A stretch of DNA of 64,000 nucleotides from the NCBI GenBank assembly GCA_965263105.1, contig CBDHGL010000003.1, forward strand, positions 1,674,001-1,738,000, read 5' to 3'. The position numbers and the translations under genes were made by a program. Shown here in pieces: positions 9,354-19,100 of this stretch. Source of the DNA: JBCCTX01 sp965263105 (GTDB lineage Bacteria; Bacteroidota; Bacteroidia; J057). Every line of letters begins with the position of its first letter. Position 1 is the first letter of the stretch. The notes beneath the pieces are model-generated. The model did not search any database, was not told the origin of the DNA, and saw only the letters and a list, made by a program, of their open reading frames with translations.

Positions 9354-11288
9354 GTGTCTGACCCCAAAATATCTACTGTAGGAGAAAGCGGTTTGCTTTC
9401 CGATAACTTTACTTCCCTTCCAGCGAACTTATCCATTCAGAGTCTCAAAGAGGTTCTTGAAACTGTTGAGCCAGAAAATTTAATCCTTTCTAATTTTGAC
9501 GCATACTATCTGTTAAAGCCAGAAAATCTTTCGATTTTGTGTGAGGAATATCTAGAAAGGGGAGAGGGGCCGAAACAAATTTCTTCTTTATTTGATAGAA
9601 TTAAGGAATTTAAAATTGATGTTCTACCTGAGAGTACCCCTCTAAATTTATTACCCCAAAAGGCTTTAATATTGGACAATACAGAGCTTTTAGGATTTAT
9701 AGATACTACGGGTGCATTTGACGGAGGTACTATCCCATCTGGTGGAGGTCGAGAAAAAGGGATTGGCAGATCTACCTATGAAAACCATCGTAAGATTGAG
9801 GGGGAGGAGGAGAGTACTTATAAGATGCTTTCTGAGTTTCCAGATGAAGTGAAAATTGGAGAGATAGAGACACTTGAGTTGTTTGTTTTTTCAGGGGATC
9901 GCAATGGAACTGAATTGAAAATTCAACCTAAAATAGGGGATGAACTCATTCTTTATGTTTCCAAATTGGAAAACTTCGAAATAGAAGGTGAAAAAAGACA
10001 GAAACTGATTATTCCTGAACAAGGAAATCCGGATCCTCTTTTATTTTCTTTTATTCCTAGCCATCTAGGAAAGGGATTAATTCGGATTACGGCTCAGTTA
10101 AACGGGAAATTTGCAGGCTTTGTTGTACACAAACCTAAAGTTGTTAAAAATCCGAAGAAGTTTAGCACTTCCTCTATGTCATTGGAACTTTGGCAATATG
10201 TGGAGAGATTTGAACAATCTCAATTAAACCTTACAATCAATGAATTTCACTCAGGTACTTCCTTCTCATTGGAAGTTACGGCCAAAACTTTAGACGAGAA
10301 TAGCCAGACTATTTCTGAAGCGGGTACCGTCCCTATTCGTACGAGTTTATCTTCTTTTTTAAAAGAGTTTTACGCTGAAATAAGGTCTTTCCGTTCAAAA
10401 AATATTGGTTTACCTAAGGAAACCATGGAGCAGGTAATGGCTTTAAAATGTCAGGACCTATATGACACCCTTTTCCCAGAGAATATTCGCAAATTATTAT
10501 GGGACTTAAAGGACCAAATTCAGGTGATTACGGTTATCTCTGATGAGCCTTATATTCCTTGGGAAATAATGAAAATGACCCATAGTCAAGATGACATGGC
10601 TCTTGAAGGAGAATATTTATGTGAAAAATTCATCATTGCCAGGCAATTTTACGAAGGGAACTATCCCCGAAGGCTTGAGTTAAACCGATTAGCTTTATTG
10701 GTTCCAGAGGGATCAAATCTTCCCTTTGCCAAACGCGAAAGAGAGGAAGTACTCGATTTGAAATCATCTGATCTTATAGTAGAAGATATTCCAGCTACCC
10801 TTGAGGAGGTATTTAAACTGCTTCAGCGAAATAAGCAGGGAGCAAATATCATACACTTCTGCGGGCACGGTAAATACGACATGGACAATCCTGATAATTC
10901 GGGAATTGTGCTAAATGATAAGATCGAATTTTCTCCAGACTATATCAATGGTAAGCAGGAAAGAGGGATTAGGGCATTTCGGCCTGTTGTCTTCCTTAAT
11001 TGTTGCAAGGCTGGCAGAACGGGATATGGGTTGACAAGTATGGGAGGATTTGCCCATAGGTTTTTGAAGAAAGGCGCTAGTGCTTTTCTAGGGGCTATTT
11101 GGTCTATTAACGATGAAGTTGCCTATACTTTCGCTCACAACTTTTATGAAGAATTTTTAGCGGGTAATACCCTAGGCGAAGCCGTTCAAAATGCCAGGTT
11201 AAGGGTACGAGATGAGCTAGGCGGGATTGACTGGTTAGCTTACACTTTGTATGGAGACCCTTATGCGGCGCTCAATCAAGAAGAATAA
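9354..11288 (+). CDS. CHAT-domain protease
   Basis: A 644-residue protein whose C-terminal third (about 390-640) is a CHAT domain, the caspase-like fold of separase-related peptidases. The catalytic dyad is visible: His505 in HFCGHG and Cys551 in FLNCCKAG, and the domain closes with the usual YGDPYAAL. The N-terminal two thirds has no family I can name; residues 160-265 look like beta-strands and 280-390 like a mixed linker region. There is no TPR array and no Cas gene nearby, so it is not the Craspase (TPR-CHAT) type. The start is GTG at 9354; no ATG exists between it and the upstream in-frame stop at 9309. An alpha/beta-hydrolase gene follows after 53 bp. It is convergent with the long caspase operon. 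CHAT proteases are known to be switched on by a partner sensor; the trigger and substrate here are unknown. Confidence 0.85.
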   Translation: MSDPKISTVGESGLLSDNFTSLPANLSIQSLKEVLETVEPENLILSNFDAYYLLKPENLSILCEEYLERGEGPKQISSLFDRIKEFKIDVLPESTPLNLLPQKALILDNTELLGFIDTTGAFDGGTIPSGGGREKGIGRSTYENHRKIEGEEESTYKMLSEFPDEVKIGEIETLELFVFSGDRNGTELKIQPKIGDELILYVSKLENFEIEGEKRQKLIIPEQGNPDPLLFSFIPSHLGKGLIRITAQLNGKFAGFVVHKPKVVKNPKKFSTSSMSLELWQYVERFEQSQLNLTINEFHSGTSFSLEVTAKTLDENSQTISEAGTVPIRTSLSSFLKEFYAEIRSFRSKNIGLPKETMEQVMALKCQDLYDTLFPENIRKLLWDLKDQIQVITVISDEPYIPWEIMKMTHSQDDMALEGEYLCEKFIIARQFYEGNYPRRLELNRLALLVPEGSNLPFAKREREEVLDLKSSDLIVEDIPATLEEVFKLLQRNKQGANIIHFCGHGKYDMDNPDNSGIVLNDKIEFSPDYINGKQERGIRAFRPVVFLNCCKAGRTGYGLTSMGGFAHRFLKKGASAFLGAIWSINDEVAYTFAHNFYEEFLAGNTLGEAVQNARLRVRDELGGIDWLAYTLYGDPYAALNQEE

Positions 11289-11341
11289 TTTCACTTTTTC
11301 AACAAATTTTCTGAAAACAGCAAATAGGAATACACTAAATT

Positions 11342-13132
11342 ATGGCAAACCCAATTGTTATTGACCTAGAGAGCCCCGGAGAATACCTTTCAGAAGATAG
11401 TTTCTATGTCTCTTCAGATAGGGGCACTGAAATGACTCGGAAAATCTCTCTACCCCTAATTTCATCTAATTTTGAATCTTCCGATCGCTCAGGAGAGGTA
11501 TTTTTCGCGGAAATATTTATTTCTGAAGAGATAGACCTGAAAGGGACTATACAAATAGAAGCCTATGATGAGATTGATAGGGAGGAAGAGGATGAATTCG
11601 AATTTGTTATAGAAGATCTCAAGGTAACACTTGATTCCGACGCATTGGAATGCTTAGTAGAACAGGGAGAACTGCCTATGGCCCTCACTTCAGGATTGGC
11701 TATATCAGAATCTACCAAGGAGGAAGCTCAGGATAAAAATAAAGACATTGATCTGGAAGAGTTAGAAGTCGAACTATCCATGATTATTCCCCTTGAGGAA
11801 AATGAGGAAGGAGAAAAAGAATTTGAATATTTCTTCCTTCCCGATCATACCGAAGCTACGGTAGAAGAAGGAGTTGACAGAAGCGATCAATCTATATCTG
11901 GAGACTTTCTATATACCAATATTTGGCGTCCGGAGATAGAACCTCCTTCAGACTCCCGGGATGGTGGACTGGGGAGGGTATTTCGAATCCGCTTTCTAGC
12001 CAGGGAGATCAAAAAAGTGCTGAAAAGGGCCAAAAAAGCAGGCAAAGAGTTGGGATTGGAAAGTGTAAATTTACATGAGTTCATTATTGAGCAACTGGAA
12101 AAATCCCCCCCCATTCAAAAGCGACTCGAAAAGGCCTACAAGATAAAAAAGATTGATCTGGATTCTAAGGGAGATGTTCTGTTGAGTGAAATTACTGCAG
12201 AGGAGGTAGATCCATCCAAGAAAACCTTGATTCTCCTTCATGGGGCTTTCGATAAAAGCCTGAAGTGGAAAAAGAACAAATGGAAGGGATCTTTTAAGTA
12301 TTTTACCCAAGAGACCGGGGGGCAAAAAACTGGATTTGCGTATTTGTTAAAGGAGGGGCCATTTGAGCAGATTATTGCTTTTGACCACGATACGGTAATC
12401 CATGGAGTCTATGAAAATATTGCCTATTTGATCGAAAAGCGTGGGATTGGCTCTTTGAATTTCGCTCATCCTCCGGCTTTATTTTCCTCTAGTAGGGGGG
12501 GGAAGGTGGCCCAATTCCTAACCCTTATGGCAGGGGGAGGAATTAAGATTCCTTCTTATCTAGAGGAAGGCAAGGAATTGGGGAAAGAAGATCTGGGATT
12601 TAGTGTTCACAAATTCATTACTGTTGCTGCAGGACAAACTGGTTACGTCGACCCCTCGACTGCTGAGGATGTAAAAAAAGGTTTTGAAATATTCCTTTCC
12701 ATATTGAATTTTCTGACCCCAGGACTCAAGCAAGGACTGGGATGGGTATTCTCCCTTAGCATCGATTTGCTCAGGAATATGCCGGGACTAAAAATGCAAG
12801 CGACAGATTCTCCAGAAAGTAAGATCCTTCAGAATTCTCAATTGGACGATGTATGGTCATTGGCCTTCGCCAATAACCATACAAAGGAAGGATTTCCTTT
12901 TCGGTTTATTGAAAAGAAACTTGTCGACAGGTTTTTAGGAATGGAGAATGACTACGTCATCTCCTATGAATCACAGCAACGGGTACGACCCGGGAACATT
13001 TTGCCGGGATTTGAACCTGTCTTGGGAGACTTTATCCATGGGAAGGGGATGAGTGAGGAGGCAGCGAGGGAAAAAGTAGGGGACTTTTTGAAAGCTACTG
13101 AGCCAGTTGAAACAGATCCAGGGCCTGTTTAG
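11342..13132 (+). CDS. Alpha/beta-hydrolase (DUF7379-like) partner of the CHAT protease
   Basis: A 596-residue protein. The N-terminal 200 residues are acidic and beta-rich with no recognised family. The C-terminal part is an alpha/beta-hydrolase fold: the oxyanion strand LILLHGAF at 296-303, an AFDHDT segment at 346-351, and a nucleophile elbow SSSRGG at 382-387 with Ser384 as likely nucleophile, close to the SRGG elbow of DUF7379-type lipase-like domains. These hydrolases are often fused to or encoded beside CHAT and caspase proteins in bacteria (family knowledge). It begins 53 bp after the CHAT stop, so the two are probably co-transcribed. No signal peptide is seen, so it should be cytosolic. 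A G8 run (12495-12502) falls within the codons of the nucleophile elbow. Substrate unknown: lipid or ester hydrolysis is a guess from the fold. Confidence 0.65.
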   Translation: MANPIVIDLESPGEYLSEDSFYVSSDRGTEMTRKISLPLISSNFESSDRSGEVFFAEIFISEEIDLKGTIQIEAYDEIDREEEDEFEFVIEDLKVTLDSDALECLVEQGELPMALTSGLAISESTKEEAQDKNKDIDLEELEVELSMIIPLEENEEGEKEFEYFFLPDHTEATVEEGVDRSDQSISGDFLYTNIWRPEIEPPSDSRDGGLGRVFRIRFLAREIKKVLKRAKKAGKELGLESVNLHEFIIEQLEKSPPIQKRLEKAYKIKKIDLDSKGDVLLSEITAEEVDPSKKTLILLHGAFDKSLKWKKNKWKGSFKYFTQETGGQKTGFAYLLKEGPFEQIIAFDHDTVIHGVYENIAYLIEKRGIGSLNFAHPPALFSSSRGGKVAQFLTLMAGGGIKIPSYLEEGKELGKEDLGFSVHKFITVAAGQTGYVDPSTAEDVKKGFEIFLSILNFLTPGLKQGLGWVFSLSIDLLRNMPGLKMQATDSPESKILQNSQLDDVWSLAFANNHTKEGFPFRFIEKKLVDRFLGMENDYVISYESQQRVRPGNILPGFEPVLGDFIHGKGMSEEAAREKVGDFLKATEPVETDPGPV

Positions 13133-13166
13133 AGATAGAGTTACTACAATATTAATTATGAAATAG

Positions 13167-13452
13167 TTAAGTAAGTGGACAAAAGAAAGTGGGTATTTTT
13201 TCATGGGATGAAAAGTTTACCCTGTAGGGGTAACCTATGGGTAGATTCATAATGCCCCCATATTCCGCCGGCGAGGTATCCAAGTTGATACCTCGCCGGC
13301 GATAAAAAGGGATGGGAAACCTTTTCTACCCATATTAGGTACCTAAAGGCACCGGGATTCTCATTTGAGAATTAGGCCTTTGAACTCCTATAAAATGTTC
13401 CCTAAATGAATCAGAGAAATCATTCCCTGATTTCTTTTGTCCACCTACTTAA
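13167..13452. mobile_element. 286-bp fold-back, MITE-like non-coding element
   Basis: The ends are 22-bp inverted repeats with one mismatch: 13167-13188 (begins TTAAGTAAGTGGAC) and 13431-13452 (its complement begins TTAAGTAGGTGGAC). Inside lies a nested second pair, TATGGGTAGA at 13236-13245 with its complement at 13325-13334, and a perfect 15-bp palindromic pair at 13266-13280/13287-13301. Smaller hairpins occur at 13357-13372 and 13409-13432. There is no coding sequence. The outermost TTAA on each side could be a target duplication. This is the architecture of a miniature inverted-repeat element; the parent transposase is not in the window and no second copy was seen. A structured RNA or palindromic regulatory repeat is the alternative. 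Confidence 0.55.
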
Positions 13453-13454
13453 GT

Positions 13455-13485
13455 CCTCTATTCGAAGGAATAGAGGGTTTTTATT
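13455..13485 (+). terminator. Intrinsic terminator of the CHAT-hydrolase transcript
   Basis: A perfect 9-bp stem (CCTCTATTC at 13455-13463 with GAATAGAGG at 13468-13476), four-base loop, then GTTTTTATTTT. It is oriented for the plus-strand CHAT-hydrolase pair although the fold-back element lies between it and the hydrolase stop, suggesting the element inserted upstream of an existing terminator. Confidence 0.8.
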
Positions 13486-13563
13486 TTGCCTGTTCGCCAC
13501 AATATTAACTCAAGTAAGAATTGGCTTTTCTTCATTAAGTTGAAAAATAACTCAATTAAGTCC

Positions 13564-16041
13564 CTATAGGAAGTTTATATAATCCAAATCTCCCACCCCA
13601 AACCAGATCTTCAATGAACTCCCAGGTGCTATCCTGCCATCATGAGGGTTCCCTGGAATCCTCTCCAAGGTAAGCCTGAATTTTCCTGAGTCCCTTTCCA
13701 ATCGTTCTAGCTTCCCTAAGTTCACTATATTTCTTTCAGGATCAAGGGTCAGGGCAACAAGGGAAAGGGCTAAAGAACCTGGCAGATTCAAGTCGATGAG
13801 CAGGGGAGCTTGTTGGGAGACGACCTCCTTTCCCTCTATATGGTGCAATTCCAGGATACAGTATTTTTTTCCCTGACTGGAAAAGTCGTACAGGGCTAGG
13901 CCCTTTTTCTCCAAGACGGCGGGAATGATCTGATCTACCTTGGGCCCGTTCATATGGCCGGCGCTACTGGATAGGCTCACTTTTGCCTGAAATCCATGGG
14001 GACCTTTGAGCTTGATTTGACCCCCGGCAATAGAAATACCTTCTGAAGTTAGCTCTCCTAAGGTACGGAGCATTTTGACGTTGATATCCTGGCAATACCA
14101 GTTGGCCTGGTCTTTTTGGGTTCTTCGACTGTCTTTTTCTAACTCTTTCTCATAGGTATTTTGATGAGAGTCCCTGGACTTTCTAAAGTGAGGCAAGAGT
14201 TTTTCATAATACCGAAATAACCTCTCTTGTTTCTCATGGAAATATTCGAGGGGTTGGAGGCTAATGATCAATTTGAAGGTATCTGTCAATTGGTACAACT
14301 CTGGTTCCTTGGACAAGGGAGGCATTAATAGTGCATCACTGTCATACAAGACATAGTCGGATACATGTCTATTAATGGGCTCCTCGGGTGTTATGGCATG
14401 AATGGCAAATTTTCTATCAAAAAGCAGCAAGTAGTAGTACAGTTTTCTGCCTGTGGGGTTATTTACCTGTATTGCATAAGGAAACTCCTGGTCTTCAGAC
14501 TCAACGTCCAGGGTGAGCTCTTGTATGGGCTCCTCAGCTAAGGAGGGGTGAGGGTGGTATCGGTGTGGAGGCCCTTCGTCTGGATAGTGTATGAATCGGA
14601 ATTCTAATTCTTCAGGGAGCTTTCTAAGTTTGGTCCGTTTAACCCTCAGCCTTCTCATCCGCTCCCAGTTTTCGATGTGTTTTAGCAAGAGAGACAGGAA
14701 CTGGGCAATAGATAATTCTGATTTTTTTTCTGGAAAGTCTATTGTAGGAAGAATGGGCTCTTGTGTCTCCCTATATCGCAGCTGGCAGGAGCCTTCGGAT
14801 AAAAATAGCTCGTAGGCTGCCTCTTCTTTTTCTGTAGTAAAACGAATTTGGGGTTCAAATAGGGAGTCCACTAATTGAGTCCTAAAAGACTCTACTTTAT
14901 AGCCACTTAGGTAGACTGCTAAAGGAGCCATAGGCAGGTGGCTTGCCTTTGCTGGATAGCTTTTGTCAGGATCCATAGATTTTCCTAAGTCTGCAGATAA
15001 GGCCAATTGGCTGTTTTCTAGATTGACCACTGTAGTAGAGGCTGAGCCCAACTTTTCCTTGAGTTCTCCATCTGGATGGGAGGACTTATAGATATCGAAA
15101 GTGGCTACCTCATCGATCCCAGGTGGCATGCCATTGATGGCTCCTAGGTTTACCCTCCAGCTATTGTCTTGTGAGTGGTAGAATACCTGATACTTTTTTT
15201 GGTGGGTCAGGTTCTCATCTTTTCCCAAAAAGTTCCGAAAGGAGCTAGCCCCTCCCATGACTTCCAACATGGGGTGTTGGTTGGAAGTAGATCTTTTGAC
15301 TTCGTTCTGGGTGTGAAACATCAACTCTCGATAGGATATTTTGGGGCCAAGGCGTTCAGCCGTTTTCAAAAGAGAATAGCTAAATACCCCTGCTGAATGG
15401 TCGAATTCCTCGATGTATCGCTCTCGCGATTTTTCATAAGGCCTACAGGCAGAGAGTTGGATGTAGGGGGGGAGGGCTTGCTTGAGGGACTGCATCAACT
15501 CCTCCATTGGAACCAGGTAGCTACTTCTATCACGAGGGCCCCCATGGGCTGAGGCTTGTCTGGGATTGGGGAGCAGAATATCATCCTGATCCCGCGTTCC
15601 GGATCCTGCATGGCAACAATCGAGGATGATGACAATTTCCGCCTTTCTCTGGTGTAGTTTTCGGATGAGGTAATTGAGTTCCTTATCTGCCAGATCTGAT
15701 ATTCCGGTGGATCGGCTGTCATAACACACCAAACTTTCGTTTTTATGTAAATAGCCTTGTAAGGGGAAAAACTCCTCGGGAGATTCCTCTTTGGACCCGT
15801 GCCCACTGAAATGGAAAAGAGCTAGCTCGCCAGGTTGGATAGCGTTAATGAGGTGCTCCTCAAAGGCTCGTATGATTTCTGCCTTTTTGGCTTCTTTAGA
15901 AAGGAGTTTTTCTACAGATATCTTTTTCCCAAACCTGCTTGTCAGATAGCTGTACATATGGTGCACATCCTTTTCGCAGCCGTTAAGGTTGGGTTTTACG
16001 GATTCGTAGGTGTTGATGCCGATTAGAAGGGCTTTGGCCAT
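13564..16041 (-). CDS. Caspase family (C14) protease with long C-terminal extension, copy B
   Basis: An 825-residue protein. Residues 1-280 are a metacaspase/paracaspase-like p20 domain, starting with ALLIGINTY and carrying the catalytic His81 (FSGHGS) and Cys143 (LDCCHAG). The following 540 residues hold a segment at about 510-610 reminiscent of the DUF4384 domain that often accompanies bacterial caspases (alternating strands ending in FKLIISLQPL), then a further unnamed domain. The whole length aligns by eye with the caspase at 26268-28652, including the extension, so the two are paralogues. It is the last gene of the nine-gene operon, 23 bp after the restored stop of the T9SS protein. No signal peptide: cytosolic. 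Bacterial caspases usually cleave after Lys/Arg and act in cell-suicide or immune pathways; the substrate here is unknown. Confidence 0.88.
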   Translation of the reverse strand: MAKALLIGINTYESVKPNLNGCEKDVHHMYSYLTSRFGKKISVEKLLSKEAKKAEIIRAFEEHLINAIQPGELALFHFSGHGSKEESPEEFFPLQGYLHKNESLVCYDSRSTGISDLADKELNYLIRKLHQRKAEIVIILDCCHAGSGTRDQDDILLPNPRQASAHGGPRDRSSYLVPMEELMQSLKQALPPYIQLSACRPYEKSRERYIEEFDHSAGVFSYSLLKTAERLGPKISYRELMFHTQNEVKRSTSNQHPMLEVMGGASSFRNFLGKDENLTHQKKYQVFYHSQDNSWRVNLGAINGMPPGIDEVATFDIYKSSHPDGELKEKLGSASTTVVNLENSQLALSADLGKSMDPDKSYPAKASHLPMAPLAVYLSGYKVESFRTQLVDSLFEPQIRFTTEKEEAAYELFLSEGSCQLRYRETQEPILPTIDFPEKKSELSIAQFLSLLLKHIENWERMRRLRVKRTKLRKLPEELEFRFIHYPDEGPPHRYHPHPSLAEEPIQELTLDVESEDQEFPYAIQVNNPTGRKLYYYLLLFDRKFAIHAITPEEPINRHVSDYVLYDSDALLMPPLSKEPELYQLTDTFKLIISLQPLEYFHEKQERLFRYYEKLLPHFRKSRDSHQNTYEKELEKDSRRTQKDQANWYCQDINVKMLRTLGELTSEGISIAGGQIKLKGPHGFQAKVSLSSSAGHMNGPKVDQIIPAVLEKKGLALYDFSSQGKKYCILELHHIEGKEVVSQQAPLLIDLNLPGSLALSLVALTLDPERNIVNLGKLERLERDSGKFRLTLERIPGNPHDGRIAPGSSLKIWFGVGDLDYINFL

Positions 16042-16064
16042 GAATATGGGATTAATTTCTATGC

Positions 16065-16132
16065 TTACTTAACAATAACAATTTGATTTCTATAGGTAAA
16101 ACCTTCCCCATCTAGTACAAGTTGGATATAAT
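16065..16132 (-). other. Frameshift site and lost end of the T9SS sorting domain
   Basis: On the minus strand the codons for Gly-Leu-Tyr run into TATATCC at 16130-16124. The present frame gives Pro-Thr-Cys-Thr-Arg and ends at 16090. Two further AT bases would give Gly-Leu-Tyr-Ile-Gln-Leu-Val, Asp-Gly-Glu, and a final Ile-Val-Ile-Val-Lys before TAA at 16067-16065, matching how T9SS type A domains normally end. This is either a real dinucleotide-repeat deletion or a sequencing or assembly error. Confidence 0.8.
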
Positions 16133-19100
16133 CCTGGACTCAAAGATGATGTGTTGATGATAAATTGTTCATGGGGTTCCACCTGTAGGCCACTTGAGAT
16201 AGTTCTTCCTGCTAGGTCAAAAATTTCCCAATTGATAGATTTATCAGAAAATTGATCCCATTCAATTATCAGTTTGTCTGTTGTAGGATTTGGGTAAATA
16301 GTTAAGTTTGGGATATCTGTCTTTATATTAGGTGGGGCAGCAATTCTTTCCTGAAAATACTCCTTACTAAATTTCCCTATGCCATGGCTTTGGTAGATTT
16401 CTTTTGTGTATATATCCTGAATAAGAACGATAAGCTCCACCGAATCTATTGGCCCTTCCAACCTTGGAAAGGTTAACTCGATATCTTCTGATAGGGAGTT
16501 CCCGATCTCCCAATCAATATTCCGGTAGATACCCCCTGTATTAGGAAGGTAAGTTATGAGTACATTAGGTAGAAAGGTAGTATCTGTGTCCAGCCATCTT
16601 TGTGCGACTAAGGCAAAAAAGATGGATATTTCAGTTGCAATACGCTTATTTGCAATAAGATCAAAGGATACACTTCGATTTACTGTGTTAAAGGTTAGTT
16701 TGTTGATGTCGAGTGTAGGAAGTTCTAGGGAACGAAGATTAAGGACATTTTTAATAGAAAAATCTTGATCTATTTCATTTAAAAAGGGGTTGTTTTTTAG
16801 GAAAATATCTCTTGTGCTAAGGCCATCTAAGACAATATGGTTCGCATCCACGATACTATTCCGATAAAATAAGGATCTGGATTCAAAGATATCCGGATTG
16901 TATTCATAAATTATTGGATTTATATCAGCTGCAGGTATCTGAAGGGAATATAGTTCTTGTTCAAACTTATCCCAATGATCATAGACATCGTTAAATCGGC
17001 TCAATGGACTCCTATCGTCATTGAAATATTCAAAAACTATTTTCTTTGTCCGTTCACCTATAAAGACGCTATCAAATTTAACATAAAAATTTTCCAAATT
17101 GGTAAGAGAAGAGCCTAGTGCTAGCCTCAATGCTATGGTATCTCCTGTGTATGTATCAAGGCGATGGCTTACATCCATCCATTGGTCTCCAGGAGAGAAT
17201 CTACCTGACCATCCAACTCGATTAGGATTTTCATTTCCATTTTGGCTAATTCCATCATCTCCTGGTGCTCCATCTATTTTATCCTCATTGTACCAGTTTA
17301 TTCCCACTCCTCGCTGGGATCCTAGCGTTTTCCAAAATAATTCTGGTGAATCTGGTAGTAAAGGGGCTATTTGAACTGCAAGGCCGTCCGTACCCTCATT
17401 GAGCCAACCTTGGATTTTTAGACTGAGTTTAGGGAGGGACAACTGAGCCAAATCCAAGCAGGGGCCGACGAGGATAGACTGTTCTCTTGCCAGCAGGTTC
17501 TCTGATCGCCAGTAGGGCCGTGGAGGGTTTGCCGATACATCAGGAAAGATCCAGCTATATATTCCCGATGGGGCATCAGCTACCCACGAATTTTGTCCCA
17601 AAAGGAACTCCTTATCCGTTTTAAAGGTTTCTATGTATGGTTGCAAAGCATGTGGGGTCAAAATAGGCTGGCGATAAAATTTTCTAGAAGTAGGTTCCAC
17701 ACATATCCTATTGGAAGCTTCGGTAATATTTAGGTGGACTTCGTATTCACCTGGAGGAAGACTTTTTTGCGGCGTCCATTCGGTATTTTTTAACGGGAAG
17801 GTTTCCTTCGTTAAGGTATCGCTAGAATTTTCTAGAAAAATAGACCAAGTGCTTTTATAATTTACGTCTCTATTGGGAAAATTGGCTTGGTCAGAGGCAT
17901 CCGAGAACTCTAGCTTTTGGCCATCACAGAGGCCCTGCCAATCGATTTCTGCCGTCACATCACTGGTTACTACAGAAAACGAAATCTGGTCCAGTTCTAG
18001 GCATCTATTGAGAGTTGTATCTTGGTAGATCAATACCAATTTGTAGTCGCCTGCTTCTAAGGAGCTGGGATTGCAGGAATATAAGAAGCTATCTACTTTA
18101 GAGATTTCTACCCAGGAAGAATCTCCAAAACAGGAGGCTTCATCAAGGGGTAAAATGGATAGGTGAAACCTTTCTATAAAGCTACTATCTAGAATTGGGC
18201 ACGTTGTAGTAGAAAAGAAGGAATTGAAGCTAAAGACAGAGAAATAGAAGTACCCGAATAAGGGGTTTCTGGCAAACTTACAGATAGCGTCTCTGGTATC
18301 AATTTGGTATGACAATTCGGTATTTTGACAAACCGAACTAAGGTAGTCTGGATAATTCAACAAAGATTTTTCTTTCAGGGTATCCGTTGATGTACATTGA
18401 CCTTCACTAAGTCTCGCTACAATTGTGGGGAAGTTACCTCTACAGTAAGCACTTGTTAATTCCTTGTTGGGTAGTAAGTTTTCATTTCCATTCTCAAAGG
18501 TGAAAATCTCTATGTCCTGCGAATTACCTAGACTGAAATCAATAACTGAGGGATCGGTAAGATTTATCGAATTATTTTGAATAATATCGCACAAGCTCTC
18601 ATAATTTTGCTTAAAAAAAATGTTGGGAGTTGGTAAAAGTGTTTCATCATCAATATCAAATGTTTTCCTCCCAATTCCACTGCATCCATTCATTCCGGTA
18701 GCGGTCACAATAAATTCATCTCCACTAAAAGCACGAATCCCTTCACAGTCTCTAGTGGTACAGAGTGTATCTCCTCGTTGGTTTTCCCAGATGTAGGTGT
18801 ACGAATTAGGAGATTCAATATCTACTGAATAATCATAAGGCTGTCCCAGGCAAGGGGCTTCAGGTCCTGTAATACGTAAATCGGGAATAGTTCCTGCAAC
18901 TTTTATTTCGGAGATGTTTTGTTTGGCCAAAATTGAATCAGGAGAGGTGGTTAGTATAACTGTTCCACAGTGATCTAAATTTAAGTTGTTGTATTGAATA
19001 GGAATATCAAATAGAGAAATTGTGTCTGTTGTTAAGGTATCTGTGATCAAGAATTCGATTTCTAATTTATTAAGGTTGTTCAGAGAAACGTTGAGGGAGT

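Larger units (their letters stand above)
13133..13563. other. 431-bp gap between convergent CHAT-hydrolase and caspase operons
   Basis: No gene. It is filled almost entirely by the fold-back element at 13167-13452, followed directly by an intrinsic terminator at 13455-13485. Confidence 0.7.
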
